This document shows, one piece after another, positions 22,859 to 30,930 of a DNA stretch of 64,000 nt; the first letter of the stretch is position 1; every line of letters starts with the position of its first letter. Where the stretch lies: the NCBI RefSeq assembly GCF_020075545.1, contig NZ_JAIQZK010000004.1:1-64000 (forward strand). Reading direction: 5' to 3'. A program made the position numbers and the translations under genes. Under the pieces are notes generated by a model. It was not told the DNA's origin, searched no databases, and worked only from the letters and a program-made list of their open reading frames with translations. The stretch comes from Nocardioides sp. TRM66260-LWL. Its GTDB lineage: Bacteria > Actinomycetota > Actinomycetes > Propionibacteriales > Nocardioidaceae.

Positions 22859-24190
22859 TCAGTCGGCCGCGCCGGGCGCGTCGACGACGAACCGCGCCCC
22901 GCCGAGCGTCGCGTCCTCGATCCGCACCGAGCCGCCGGCGAGGGTGACGACGTCGCGCACGATCGCCAGCCCGAGCCCCGCGCCGCCGGCGTCGCGGGCC
23001 CGCGCCTCGTCCAGCCGCACGAACCGCTCGAAGACCGCCTCCCGCTCGGCCGGCGGGATGCCCGGCCCGTCGTCCTCGACGACGAGCACCGCGCGGCCGC
23101 CGGCCTCGCCCAGGCTCACCAGGACGCGCTCGCGCGCGTGCCGCGCGGCGTTGCCGAGCAGGTTCGCCACCACCTGCGTCCACAGGACGGGGTCGCCGTG
23201 CACCCGCGCGGCGCCGACGCCGTGCCGGTCGATGACGAGGCCGCCGTCGCGCACGCGCAGCCGCTCGACCTCGCCGTGGACGAGGTCGTCGAGGTCCAGC
23301 ACCTGGGTGGTCGCCACCGCGCCGTCGTCGAGCCGCGCGAGGGTGAGCAGGGCGACGACGAGATCCTCCATCCGCTGCTCCTCCGCCGCGACCTCGCGGG
23401 CGAGCTCGACGGCGCTCGTCGACTCCGGGTGCCGCTGCGCCACCTCCACCAGCTGCCGGACGACGGCCAGCGGCGAGCGCAGCTCGTGCGAGGCGTCGGC
23501 GACGAACTGCCGCTGCCGGCGCTGGGCGGCGTCGATGCGGTCGAGCATCCCGTTGAGCGTGGCCGCGAGCAGCGGGATCTCGTCGTCGCCGGGCGGCACC
23601 GCCAGCCGGCGGTGCAGGTGCTCGGCGGTGATCGCCGCGGCCTCGCGGCGCATCACCTCCACGGGGCGCAGCGCGCGTCCGACCGCCACCCACACGACCG
23701 CGCCGACGAGCAGCACCGCCAGCGGGACGCCGGCGGCGACGAGCCCGTAGGCGACCCGCATCGAGCGGTCGAGGTCCTCCTCGGAGGTGCCGACGACGAC
23801 CAGGTGGCCCGACGCCGCGCGCTGCGCGACGACGGCGAACCGGTCGTCGAGCACGGGCACCGCGATCCCGGCGGCGTCGCCGGGCGTCCGGACGATCGGG
23901 GTGGTCAGCTCGGGATGGTCGGTGGCCAGGATGCGGCCGGCCCGGCCGAGCACCTGCAGCACGACGTCGTCGCGGCCCGACGCCACCGCCGCCTCGGGCG
24001 TGCTGCCGGCGGCCAGGCGCGCCGCGACCGACGCGGCCTGCTGGCGCGCGCCCTCGAGCAGCGAGCCCTGGAGGCTCTGGTGCAGGGCGCCCAGGAAGAG
24101 CACGGCGCCGGCCAGCGCCGCCAGCAGCGTGACGCCGACCGCCGCGAGCGTCACCTGCACGCGCAGCCGGTGACGCAGCCCGCCGCTCAT
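22859..24190 (-). CDS. Sensor histidine kinase
   Basis: A 443-residue membrane kinase starting at ATG 24190, which overlaps the response-regulator stop. Two membrane segments (about 12-34 and 150-172) flank an extracytoplasmic sensor of about 115 residues. HAMP follows, then HisKA with the phosphoacceptor His in FVADASHELRSPLAVVRQLV, the N-box LLGNAARHA, and G-boxes DDGPGIP and GGAGLGLAIV. It phosphorylates the adjacent OmpR-type regulator. The signal is unknown. Confidence 0.93.
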   Translation of the reverse strand: MSGGLRHRLRVQVTLAAVGVTLLAALAGAVLFLGALHQSLQGSLLEGARQQAASVAARLAAGSTPEAAVASGRDDVVLQVLGRAGRILATDHPELTTPIVRTPGDAAGIAVPVLDDRFAVVAQRAASGHLVVVGTSEEDLDRSMRVAYGLVAAGVPLAVLLVGAVVWVAVGRALRPVEVMRREAAAITAEHLHRRLAVPPGDDEIPLLAATLNGMLDRIDAAQRRQRQFVADASHELRSPLAVVRQLVEVAQRHPESTSAVELAREVAAEEQRMEDLVVALLTLARLDDGAVATTQVLDLDDLVHGEVERLRVRDGGLVIDRHGVGAARVHGDPVLWTQVVANLLGNAARHARERVLVSLGEAGGRAVLVVEDDGPGIPPAEREAVFERFVRLDEARARDAGGAGLGLAIVRDVVTLAGGSVRIEDATLGGARFVVDAPGAAD

Positions 24191-24861
24191 CCGTCGGCCC
24201 GGAGCCGGTAGCCGGTGCCGCGGACGGTCTCGATCGAGGCGCGGCCGAACGGCCGGTCGACCTTGCGCCGCAGCCGCCCCACGTACACCTCGACGACGTT
24301 CGGGTCGCCGTCGAAGTCGAAGCCCCAGACCGCCTGCAGCACCTGCTGCTTGCCGACGACCACGCCCTGGTTGCGCAGGAGCACCTCCAGCAGCGCGAAC
24401 TCGCGGCTGGTCGTCTCGATCACCGCCTCGCCCCGCCGCACCTCGCGGGTGGCCGGGTCGAGCGCGAGGTCGCCGCAGGTCAGCACGGTCGGCCGCTCGG
24501 CGACCTGCCGGCGCGCCAGCGAGCGCAGCCGGGCGAGCAGCACGTCGAAGGCGAACGGCTTGGTGACGTAGTCGTCGGCCCCGACGTCGAGGCCCGCGAT
24601 CATGTCGGGTCGGGCGTCGCGGGCGGTGAGCATGAGCACCGGCGTCCAGTCCTCGCGGGCGCGCAGCCGGCGGCACACCTCGAGGCCGTCCAGCCCCGGC
24701 AGCATGACGTCGAGGACGATCACGTCGTAGCGGTGCTCCTCGGCGTGCCAGAGGGCCTCGGGACCGTCGACCGCGACGTCGACGGCGTGGCCCTCCGCCT
24801 CCAGACCGCGGCGCAGGGCGGTCGCCAGCCGCGCCTCGTCCTCCACCAGCAGCACCCGCAT
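24187..24861 (-). CDS. OmpR-family response regulator
   Basis: A 224-residue regulator: receiver domain (MRVLLVEDEARLATALRRGL, with the phospho-acceptor Asp in VLDVMLPGLDGLEV and Lys in YVTKPFAF), then a winged-helix domain ending SIETVRGTGYRLRADG. I chose ATG 24861 because GGGGGAGGG lies just upstream; an ATG at 24879 would place that site inside the gene. It is divergent from the COG4705 membrane protein gene 101 bases away, which may be its target. Confidence 0.93.
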   Translation of the reverse strand: MRVLLVEDEARLATALRRGLEAEGHAVDVAVDGPEALWHAEEHRYDVIVLDVMLPGLDGLEVCRRLRAREDWTPVLMLTARDARPDMIAGLDVGADDYVTKPFAFDVLLARLRSLARRQVAERPTVLTCGDLALDPATREVRRGEAVIETTSREFALLEVLLRNQGVVVGKQQVLQAVWGFDFDGDPNVVEVYVGRLRRKVDRPFGRASIETVRGTGYRLRADG

Positions 24862-24962
24862 GTGCCGACCCTCCCCCATCGGACGGTGCGGCGTCCCGGT
24901 ACCCGGCGATCGCGCCCGGATCTGTCAGTCCGCTGTCAGGCGCGGCGTCCAGGGTCCTCACC

Positions 24963-26258
24963 ATGAGCACGACCACCACGACTCCCCCGGCCCGTCCCGA
25001 CGCGCGGGCCCTGCTGAACAAGGTCCCCGAGGTCACGCTGTGGTTCTGGGTGATCAAGATCCTGTGCACCACCGTCGGCGAGTCGTTCGCCGACTACGTC
25101 AACGAGACCCTCGGCTTCGGCCTGACCAACACGACGATCCTCTTCACGGTCGTGTTCGTGGTCGTGCTCGGCGCCCAGCTGCGCGCCCCGCGGTACGTGC
25201 CGGGCCTGTACTGGCTGACGGTCGTGGTCGTGAGCGTCACCGGCACGCTCTACACCGACATCCTCACCGACCAGCTCGCCGTGCCGCTGTGGATCTCCAG
25301 CGCGGTGTTCTCCGCCCTGCTCGCCGTCGTCTTCGGCATCTGGTACGCCCGCGAGCGGACGCTCTCGATCCACTCGATCGTCACCCTGCCCCGTGAGGCC
25401 TTCTACTGGCTCGCGGTGCTCGTCACCTTCGCGCTCGGCACCGCCACCGGCGACTGGACGCTCACCCTCACCGGGTGGGGCGCCGGCACCTCGATCCTGC
25501 TGCCCGCCACCCTGATCGCGATCACGGTCGTCGGCTGGCGGATGGGCGGCAACGCGGTCCTGTGCTTCTGGGTCGCCTACATCCTCACCCGCCCCCTTGG
25601 CGCCAACATCGGCGACTTCCTCGCCTCGCCCCGTGACCCCCAGGACCTCACCGCCGGTCTCGGCCTGGGCACGCTGGGCACCAGCCTGGTCTTCCTCGGC
25701 GCCATCCTCGCCACGGTGGTCTACCTGACCGTCTCGAAGGTCGACGTGATCGGCTCCGGCAGCACCGCGACGCCCGCCGTCACGGACGCGCACCGCCGTC
25801 TCGGCCGCGAGCGCGCCGTGCTCGCCCTGTTCGGCGTCGTCGCCGTCGGCACCGCCGGGCTGCTCACCTACACCGACAGCCAGCCCCACGCCTCCGCGCT
25901 CGACGACGCCCCGGCGCCGTCCTGCTCGGCCGGGAACGCCCCGACCGACGACGCCGCCGCGCACCAGCTGCTCGTGCAGAGGTTCCCCGCCGCCGACGTC
26001 ACCACCTTCGCCACGCTGACGAAGGACATCCGCACCGCCGTCGACGCGGGCGACGCCCGGGCCGCCGGCACCGCCGCCACCGCCCTGGAGAGCGCCTGGG
26101 ACAAGCGCGCCGACGCCCTCACCGCCACCGACTGCCAGGCCTGGACCTACGTCGACCAGCGGATCGACCCCGTCCTGTCGTCCGTGCGCGCGCACCGGCC
26201 CGAGCAGGCCACCGAGGACGCCGCCCTCACCCGGCTCGCCCGCACCCTGGGCGGCTGA
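24963..26258 (+). CDS. COG4705-type membrane protein with C-terminal extension
   Basis: A 431-residue protein. The first 270 residues are eight or so hydrophobic segments with duplicated family motifs KVPEVTLWFWVIKILCTTVG and ESFADYVNETLGFGL, followed by PREAFYWLAVLVTFALGTAT and WVAYILTRPLGANIGDFLA. The last 150 residues are an extra soluble, probably extracytoplasmic, domain (CSAGNAPTDDAAAHQLLVQR to CQAWTYVDQRIDPVLSSV) after a further membrane segment. COG4705 proteins are membrane-anchored and uncharacterised; such genes often sit next to two-component systems. The extension is unusual for the family as I know it. Confidence 0.8.
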   Translation: MSTTTTTPPARPDARALLNKVPEVTLWFWVIKILCTTVGESFADYVNETLGFGLTNTTILFTVVFVVVLGAQLRAPRYVPGLYWLTVVVVSVTGTLYTDILTDQLAVPLWISSAVFSALLAVVFGIWYARERTLSIHSIVTLPREAFYWLAVLVTFALGTATGDWTLTLTGWGAGTSILLPATLIAITVVGWRMGGNAVLCFWVAYILTRPLGANIGDFLASPRDPQDLTAGLGLGTLGTSLVFLGAILATVVYLTVSKVDVIGSGSTATPAVTDAHRRLGRERAVLALFGVVAVGTAGLLTYTDSQPHASALDDAPAPSCSAGNAPTDDAAAHQLLVQRFPAADVTTFATLTKDIRTAVDAGDARAAGTAATALESAWDKRADALTATDCQAWTYVDQRIDPVLSSVRAHRPEQATEDAALTRLARTLGG

Positions 26259-26276
26259 CCCGCACCACCCCGATCC

Positions 26277-26320
26277 GGCCCGGCCGGACGACCACCCCTA
26301 GGGCGTCGTCCGGCCGGGCC
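26277..26320 (+). terminator. Perfect 16-base stem terminator
   Basis: GGCCCGGCCGGACGAC (26277-26292) pairs perfectly with 26305-26320 around a 12-base loop, 18 bases after the COG4705 stop. There is no T tract, as is common in actinobacteria. Confidence 0.8.
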
Positions 26321-26366
26321 TCTGCTGTCTACCGTCGGCGCCACCCGCCCACGAAGGACGCTCCCC

Positions 26367-27074
26367 ATGTGCTTCTCCCCCGAGATGGACCTCGCCGCCG
26401 GCACCGCCGTCACCCTGGTGGGCCTCGACGCGCTGCGGCACGTCACCCGGCCGCGCCAGTGGCCGCTGGCCGCCCTGCCCGTCGTGTTCGGCGTGCACCA
26501 GCTGGTCGAGACGCTCGTCTGGTGGGAGCTGCAGGGACGGCTCACCGGGAGCGTCCTGGGCCAGGAGTGCCGGGTCGCCGGATCGGTGGCGGCCTGGGCC
26601 TACGTGCTGATCGCGATCTGCGTCGTCCCCGTGCTGGTGCCGGTGGCGTTCGCGGCGCTGCGCACGAGTCGTGCGCCGGCGGCTGACGTCGTGTTCGTGA
26701 CGGCCGGGGTCGTGGTGGCGCTCGTCGGCCTGCACGCGCTGCTGGACGGGCCGCTCGGCCGCCGGATCGAGGGGCACCACGTCGCCTACTCCGTCGACCC
26801 GCCCGTGGCCACCCTCTTCGTCGCCGTCTACGTGCTCGCCACCTGCGGGCCGGGACTGGCGGCGCGCTCCCGTCCGCTGCTGGCCTTCGGGGCGCTCAAC
26901 CTCGTGGTGGTGGCGCTGCTGGCCTGGCTGATGCAGGACGGCCTGATCTCGCTGTGGTGCGTCTGGGCGGCGGTCACCAGCGTCCTGGTGGCGGTGCACC
27001 TGCGACGCGAGGCGCAGCGGGCGCCCGCGGCCGCGCCGGCGCTCGCCGACCGCCGGATCGACGCCGGCACCTGA
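26367..27074 (+). CDS. DUF6629-like membrane protein
   Basis: A 235-residue protein with about seven membrane segments. It begins MCFSPEMDLAAGTAVTLVGL, then ALPVVFGVHQLVETLVWWEL, features of the family named DUF6629 as I recall. Function unknown. Its last codons (DAGT) and stop lie inside a 13-base tandem repeat. It follows a strong terminator, so it should have its own promoter; none was identified with confidence. Confidence 0.75.
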   Translation: MCFSPEMDLAAGTAVTLVGLDALRHVTRPRQWPLAALPVVFGVHQLVETLVWWELQGRLTGSVLGQECRVAGSVAAWAYVLIAICVVPVLVPVAFAALRTSRAPAADVVFVTAGVVVALVGLHALLDGPLGRRIEGHHVAYSVDPPVATLFVAVYVLATCGPGLAARSRPLLAFGALNLVVVALLAWLMQDGLISLWCVWAAVTSVLVAVHLRREAQRAPAAAPALADRRIDAGT

Positions 27075-27120
27075 CGCCGGCACCCGACGTCGGCACCCGA
27101 CGCCGGCACCTGACACCGGG
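27060..27120. repeat. 13-base tandem repeat at a gene end
   Basis: GACGCCGGCACCT and close variants are repeated at 27060, 27073, 27086 and 27099, with a partial fifth copy (GACACCGGG). The first unit contains the DUF6629-like stop. The array fills the gap to the convergent gabT. Confidence 0.85.
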
Positions 27121-27123
27121 ACC

Positions 27124-28485
27124 TCAGGAGGCCGCGAAGGCCGCCTCGAGCACGTCGAGCGCGTCGTGCAGCAGGGCGTCGGAGATCGACAGCGGCGGCA
27201 GCAGCCGCAGCACGTTGCCGAAGGTGCCGCAGGTCAGGACGACGACGCCCTGCCGGTGCGCGGCGCCCGCGACGGCCTTGGCCAGCGCGGCGTCCGGCTC
27301 CCCGGAGGCGGGGTCGACGAGCTCGACGGCGAGCATCGCGCCGCGTCCGCGCACCTCGCCGATGCGGGCGTCGCGCTGCCGCAGCTCGCCGAGCCGGGCG
27401 GTGACCAGCGCGTGCACCTCGCGGGCGCGGGCCACGAGCCCGTCGGCCTCGATGGTCTCGATCGCCGCGAGCGCCGCGGCGCAGGCCAGCGGGTTCCCGC
27501 CGTAGGTGCCGCCGAGGCCGCCCACGTGCGCGGCGTCCATGATCTCGGCGCGACCGGTGACGGCCGAGAGCGGGAGTCCGCCGGCGATGCCCTTGGCGGT
27601 GACGATCAGGTCGGGCACGACGTCCTCGTGCTCGCAGGCGAACATCGCGCCCGTGCGGGCGAAGCCGGTCTGCACCTCGTCGGCCACGAACACCACGTCG
27701 TTCGCGCGGCACCAGGCGAGGAGCGTCGGCAGGAACCCCTCGGCGGGCACGATGAAGCCACCCTCGCCCTGGATCGGCTCGATCACGACGCAGGCGAGGT
27801 TCGCGGCGCCGACCTGGGCCTCGATCTGGGTGATCGCGCGGCGGGCCGCCTCGGCGCCGTCGAGGCCGCCGTCGCGGAAGGGGTACGACAGCGGCGCGCG
27901 GTAGACCTCGGAGGCGAACGGGCCGAAGCCGTGCTTGTAGGGCATGCTCTTGGCGGTCATCGCCATCGTGAGATTGGTGCGGCCGTGGTAGGCGTGGTCG
28001 AAGACGACGACGCCCTGCCGGCCCGTGTGCGCGCGGGCGATCTTGACGGCGTTCTCGACGGCCTCGGCGCCGGAGTTGAACAGCGCGGTGCGCTTCTCGT
28101 GGCCGCCGGGCGTCAGCCGGTTGAGCGCCTCGGCGACCTCGACGTAGCCGGCGTAGGGCGTGACCATGAAGCAGGTGTGGGTGAAGGCCGCCACCTGCGC
28201 CTGCACCGCCTCGACGACGCGGGGCGCGGCGTTGCCCACCGTCGTCACCGCGATGCCGGAGCCGAGGTCGATCAGGTGGTTGCCGTCGACGTCGACGACG
28301 ATGCCGCCGCCGGCGCGCTCGGCGAAGACCGGCATGGTGGTGCCGACGCCGGCCGCGACGGCCGCCGACTTGCGCTCCATCAGCGCCCGCGAGCGGGGGC
28401 CGGGCAGCTCGGTGACGAGCCGGCGCTCCTGGGCCGGGGCCCCCGCGGCGGGAGCGGACGGGGTGGGGTCGGCGGTGAGCGTCAC
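27124..28485 (-). CDS. gabT: 4-aminobutyrate aminotransferase
   Basis: A 453-residue class III PLP aminotransferase. Motifs: TALFNSGAEAVENAVKIARA, HAYHGRTNLTMAMT, CVVIEPIQGEGGF, VADEVQTGFARTG and the PLP-lysine in LIVTAKGIAGGLPLSAV. It would convert GABA plus 2-oxoglutarate to succinate semialdehyde and glutamate. GTG 28485 is preceded by GGAGG at ideal distance; earlier starts only add an unconserved leader. The divergent LysR gene is its likely regulator. No succinate-semialdehyde dehydrogenase gene is adjacent. Confidence 0.92.
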   Translation of the reverse strand: MTLTADPTPSAPAAGAPAQERRLVTELPGPRSRALMERKSAAVAAGVGTTMPVFAERAGGGIVVDVDGNHLIDLGSGIAVTTVGNAAPRVVEAVQAQVAAFTHTCFMVTPYAGYVEVAEALNRLTPGGHEKRTALFNSGAEAVENAVKIARAHTGRQGVVVFDHAYHGRTNLTMAMTAKSMPYKHGFGPFASEVYRAPLSYPFRDGGLDGAEAARRAITQIEAQVGAANLACVVIEPIQGEGGFIVPAEGFLPTLLAWCRANDVVFVADEVQTGFARTGAMFACEHEDVVPDLIVTAKGIAGGLPLSAVTGRAEIMDAAHVGGLGGTYGGNPLACAAALAAIETIEADGLVARAREVHALVTARLGELRQRDARIGEVRGRGAMLAVELVDPASGEPDAALAKAVAGAAHRQGVVVLTCGTFGNVLRLLPPLSISDALLHDALDVLEAAFAAS

Positions 28486-28568
28486 GGGGTCCTCCAGGCG
28501 GCACGGGCTGAGGAGATCAGTGTCCGAGGCGACGCCCATGCTGTCCAATGCCTGATCGGCGCGGAAAC

Positions 28569-28604
28569 CATGCTCGTCGGGCATGGGATGCCTAGGCTGC
28601 GGCC
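28569..28604 (+). promoter_or_regulatory. LysR-gabT intergenic operator and leaderless promoter
   Basis: CATGC-N7-GCATG (28569-28585) overlaps GGCAT-N3-ATGCC (28580-28592). TAGGCT (28593-28598) lies six bases before ATG 28605, a leaderless -10. The palindromes sit where a LysR protein controlling itself and gabT would bind. Confidence 0.65.
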
Positions 28605-29495
28605 ATGGAGCTGCGCCACCTCCGCTACCTCGTCGCCACGGCCCGCGCGGGCGGCGTCACCGCCGCGGCCGCCGAGCTGCACCTGACCCAGCCCGGCCTC
28701 TCGCGCCAGCTGCGCGATCTCGAGCGGGAGCTCGGCGTCGACCTCTTCGAGCGGCGTCCGGGGCCGCTGCGGCTCAGCCGGGCGGGCGAGGAGCTGCTGC
28801 CGCTCGCGGCGGCGGCCCTCGACGCCGCCGACGAGCTGCGTCGCGCCGCGGCCCTGCGCGCCGAGGGGCGGCTGTCCCGGCTGCTCGTCGCTGCCCCCAC
28901 CGTCACGCTCACCGACGTGGTGGCGCCGTTCGTCGCCGGCCTGGCCATCGACGACCCCGTGGTCGACGCCCGGGTCGCCGACGGCGTGACGGCGCGGGCC
29001 ATGCTGCTCGACGGCGTCGACCTCGCTCTGGCGCCCGCGCCGGCCGCGGCGCCCTTCGTGGCGCGTCCGCTCGCGACCCTGCCGGTGTGGGCCTGCGTGG
29101 CGCCGGCGCACCCGTGGGCCGCGCGCGGCACGGTCGGCGTCGGCGAGCTCGCCGACGGCGCGGGCGGCGCCGCGATCGTCGTGCCGCCGGCCTTCACCGC
29201 CCGCGCCGCCCTCGAGACGGCGCTGGCGGCGTCCGGTCGCGCGCTCGGCGAGCACGTCGAGGCCGGGACGGGCGCGCTGGCGCAGGCGCTCGCCGCCGCG
29301 GGCCGCGGCGTGGCGATCGTCTCCGACGAGCCGCGGTTCGGGCTGCGCCCGGTGCGCCTCGCCGACGACGACGGGCGGCCGGTGGTCGTCCGGCTGCACG
29401 CCTCGTGGGACCCGCGCCCGGCCACCGGCGCCACGGTCGAGGCCCTGGTCGACCGGCTCGCGGCCTTCGTCGACCGGGCCTACCCGGCCGCCTGA
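28605..29495 (+). CDS. LysR-family transcriptional regulator
   Basis: A 296-residue regulator with a classical N-terminal winged helix (MELRHLRYLVATARAGGVTA; LTQPGLSRQLRDLERELGVD; LFERRPGPLRLSRAGEELLP). A periplasmic-binding-like effector domain covers about 90-290. It is divergent from gabT with palindromes between them, so it probably senses GABA or a related amino acid. The ligand is not evident. Confidence 0.9.
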   Translation: MELRHLRYLVATARAGGVTAAAAELHLTQPGLSRQLRDLERELGVDLFERRPGPLRLSRAGEELLPLAAAALDAADELRRAAALRAEGRLSRLLVAAPTVTLTDVVAPFVAGLAIDDPVVDARVADGVTARAMLLDGVDLALAPAPAAAPFVARPLATLPVWACVAPAHPWAARGTVGVGELADGAGGAAIVVPPAFTARAALETALAASGRALGEHVEAGTGALAQALAAAGRGVAIVSDEPRFGLRPVRLADDDGRPVVVRLHASWDPRPATGATVEALVDRLAAFVDRAYPAA

Positions 29496-29507
29496 TCCGA
29501 CGGGGGC

Positions 29508-30545
29508 TCAGGCCCGCCGGGCGGGCTCGGGCACGACCTCGACGACCACGTCGCCGAGCCGGCGCAGGTCGTGGCGCAGCGAATGCCGGGCCTCGTCCGC
29601 GACGACGCCCGCCTGCACCAGGTCGAGCCCGGTGGCGCCGACCACGCGGGCCTCGGCGTGCAGCGTGTGGCCGACCCACCGCAGGCGCACCCGCTCGACC
29701 GCGACCACGCCGTCGACGTCGGCCAGCGCCGCACGGGCGGCCGCGACGTGCGCGGGGTCGACGGCGTCCATCAGCCGGGCGCCGACCTGCGCGGCCGCCG
29801 AGCGCAGCACGCCGACGATCGCCACCGAGATGAGCAGCCCGACGACCGGGTCGGCCCACTCCGCCCCGAGGGCCACGCCGAGGGCGCCGACCACCACGGC
29901 CAGGGAGGTGAACCCGTCGGTGCGCGCGTGCAGCCCGTCGGCCACCAGCGCGGCCGAGCCGATCTGGCGACCGACCCGGATGCGGTACTGCGCGACCACC
30001 TCGTTGCCCGCGAAGCCGATCACGCCGGCCAGCGCGACCGCCCAGACGTGGTCGACCGCCCGGGGATCGAGCAGCCGGCGGATCGCCTCGCCGGCGGCCA
30101 GCACGCTCGACAGCGCGATCATCAGCACGACGACGACCCCCGCGAGGTCCTCCGCGCGGCCGTAGCCGTAGGTGAGCCGGTCGTTCGCCGGACGCCGGGC
30201 GAGCGCGAAGGCGGCCAGGAGCGGCAGCGCCGTGAGCGCGTCGGCGACGTTGTGCAGGGTGTCGCCGAGCAGCGCGACCGATCCGGTCAGCACGACCACC
30301 GCGCCCTGGGCCGCGGCCGTGACCCCGAGCAGCGCGAGGCTGAGCCAGAGCGCCCGACGGCCCCGCGCGTCGGCCTCGAGCGCGTCGTCGACCTGGTCGG
30401 CCGCGTCGTGGCCGTGCCCGGCGCCGAGCAGGTGCCCGCCGAGGTCGCGCAGCCGGGCCCACGGGCCGAGCCGCCCGTGCCCGTGTCCGTGCCCGTGCCC
30501 GTGGCCGAGGTCGTGGTCGTGCGGGGAGTGGACGTCGTGGCTCAT
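29508..30545 (-). CDS. Cation diffusion facilitator transporter
   Basis: A 345-residue CDF protein with a His-rich N-terminus (HDHDLGHGHGHGHGHGR) and a second GHGHD cluster near residue 43. Six membrane segments follow, with the metal site HNVADAL (about 95) and ADGLHARTDGF (about 203), then a cytoplasmic beta-alpha-beta domain. It exports Zn, Cd, Co or similar divalent metals in exchange for protons. ATG 30545 overlaps the ArsR stop, so it is the second gene of a metal-responsive operon. Confidence 0.92.
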   Translation of the reverse strand: MSHDVHSPHDHDLGHGHGHGHGHGRLGPWARLRDLGGHLLGAGHGHDAADQVDDALEADARGRRALWLSLALLGVTAAAQGAVVVLTGSVALLGDTLHNVADALTALPLLAAFALARRPANDRLTYGYGRAEDLAGVVVVLMIALSSVLAAGEAIRRLLDPRAVDHVWAVALAGVIGFAGNEVVAQYRIRVGRQIGSAALVADGLHARTDGFTSLAVVVGALGVALGAEWADPVVGLLISVAIVGVLRSAAAQVGARLMDAVDPAHVAAARAALADVDGVVAVERVRLRWVGHTLHAEARVVGATGLDLVQAGVVADEARHSLRHDLRRLGDVVVEVVPEPARRA

Positions 30546-30910
30546 GCGGGCCGCACCCCGCCGCGTCGCTCAGCCCGGTGATGCGCCGGCACCACGTCCA
30601 GCAGGTGCTCGACGTGGCCGACGGCGTCGAGCACCAGCTGACGCACGTGGCCGTTCTCGACCCGGTAGAGGGCCGACGTGCCGACCCGCCGGGTCGTGAC
30701 CAGCCGCGCCATGCGCATCTTCGCCAGGTGCTGGGAGACGGCCGGCACCGGGCGCTCCAGCGCCGCCGCGAGCTCGGAGACCGAGCGCTCGTCGTCGAGG
30801 AGCAGGCCGGCCAGGCGCAGCCGCGTCGGGTCGGCCAGCATGCGCAGCACCTCGACGGTGAGCGTGACGACGTCGTCGTCCCACGGCATGGCTTGCGTGT
30901 TTGCGTGCAT
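30542..30910 (-). CDS. ArsR/SmtB-family metal-sensing repressor
   Basis: A 122-residue winged-helix repressor: LRMLADPTRLRLAGLLLDDE, SVSELAAALERPVPAVSQHL, AKMRMARLVTTRRVGTSALY, and a C-terminal helix HVRQLVLDAVGHVEHLLDVV with His and Asp residues placed as in alpha5 sensors (SmtB, CzrA, NmtR). I chose ATG 30910 because TAGTGT lies six bases upstream, a leaderless promoter overlapped by a 9-6-9 inverted repeat. It should repress itself and the CDF exporter until metal binds. Starts at 30916 or 30889 are alternatives. Confidence 0.9.
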   Translation of the reverse strand: MHANTQAMPWDDDVVTLTVEVLRMLADPTRLRLAGLLLDDERSVSELAAALERPVPAVSQHLAKMRMARLVTTRRVGTSALYRVENGHVRQLVLDAVGHVEHLLDVVPAHHRAERRGGVRPA

Positions 30911-30922
30911 GCGCAAACACTA
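30897..30922 (-). promoter_or_regulatory. ArsR-type operator over a leaderless promoter
   Basis: GTGTTTGCG (30897-30905) and CGCAAACAC (30912-30920) form a perfect inverted repeat with a six-base spacer. It covers the start codon and the TAGTGT -10 (30922-30917) of the ArsR gene, so binding would block initiation. Confidence 0.8.
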
Positions 30923-30930
30923 GCGGAGGG

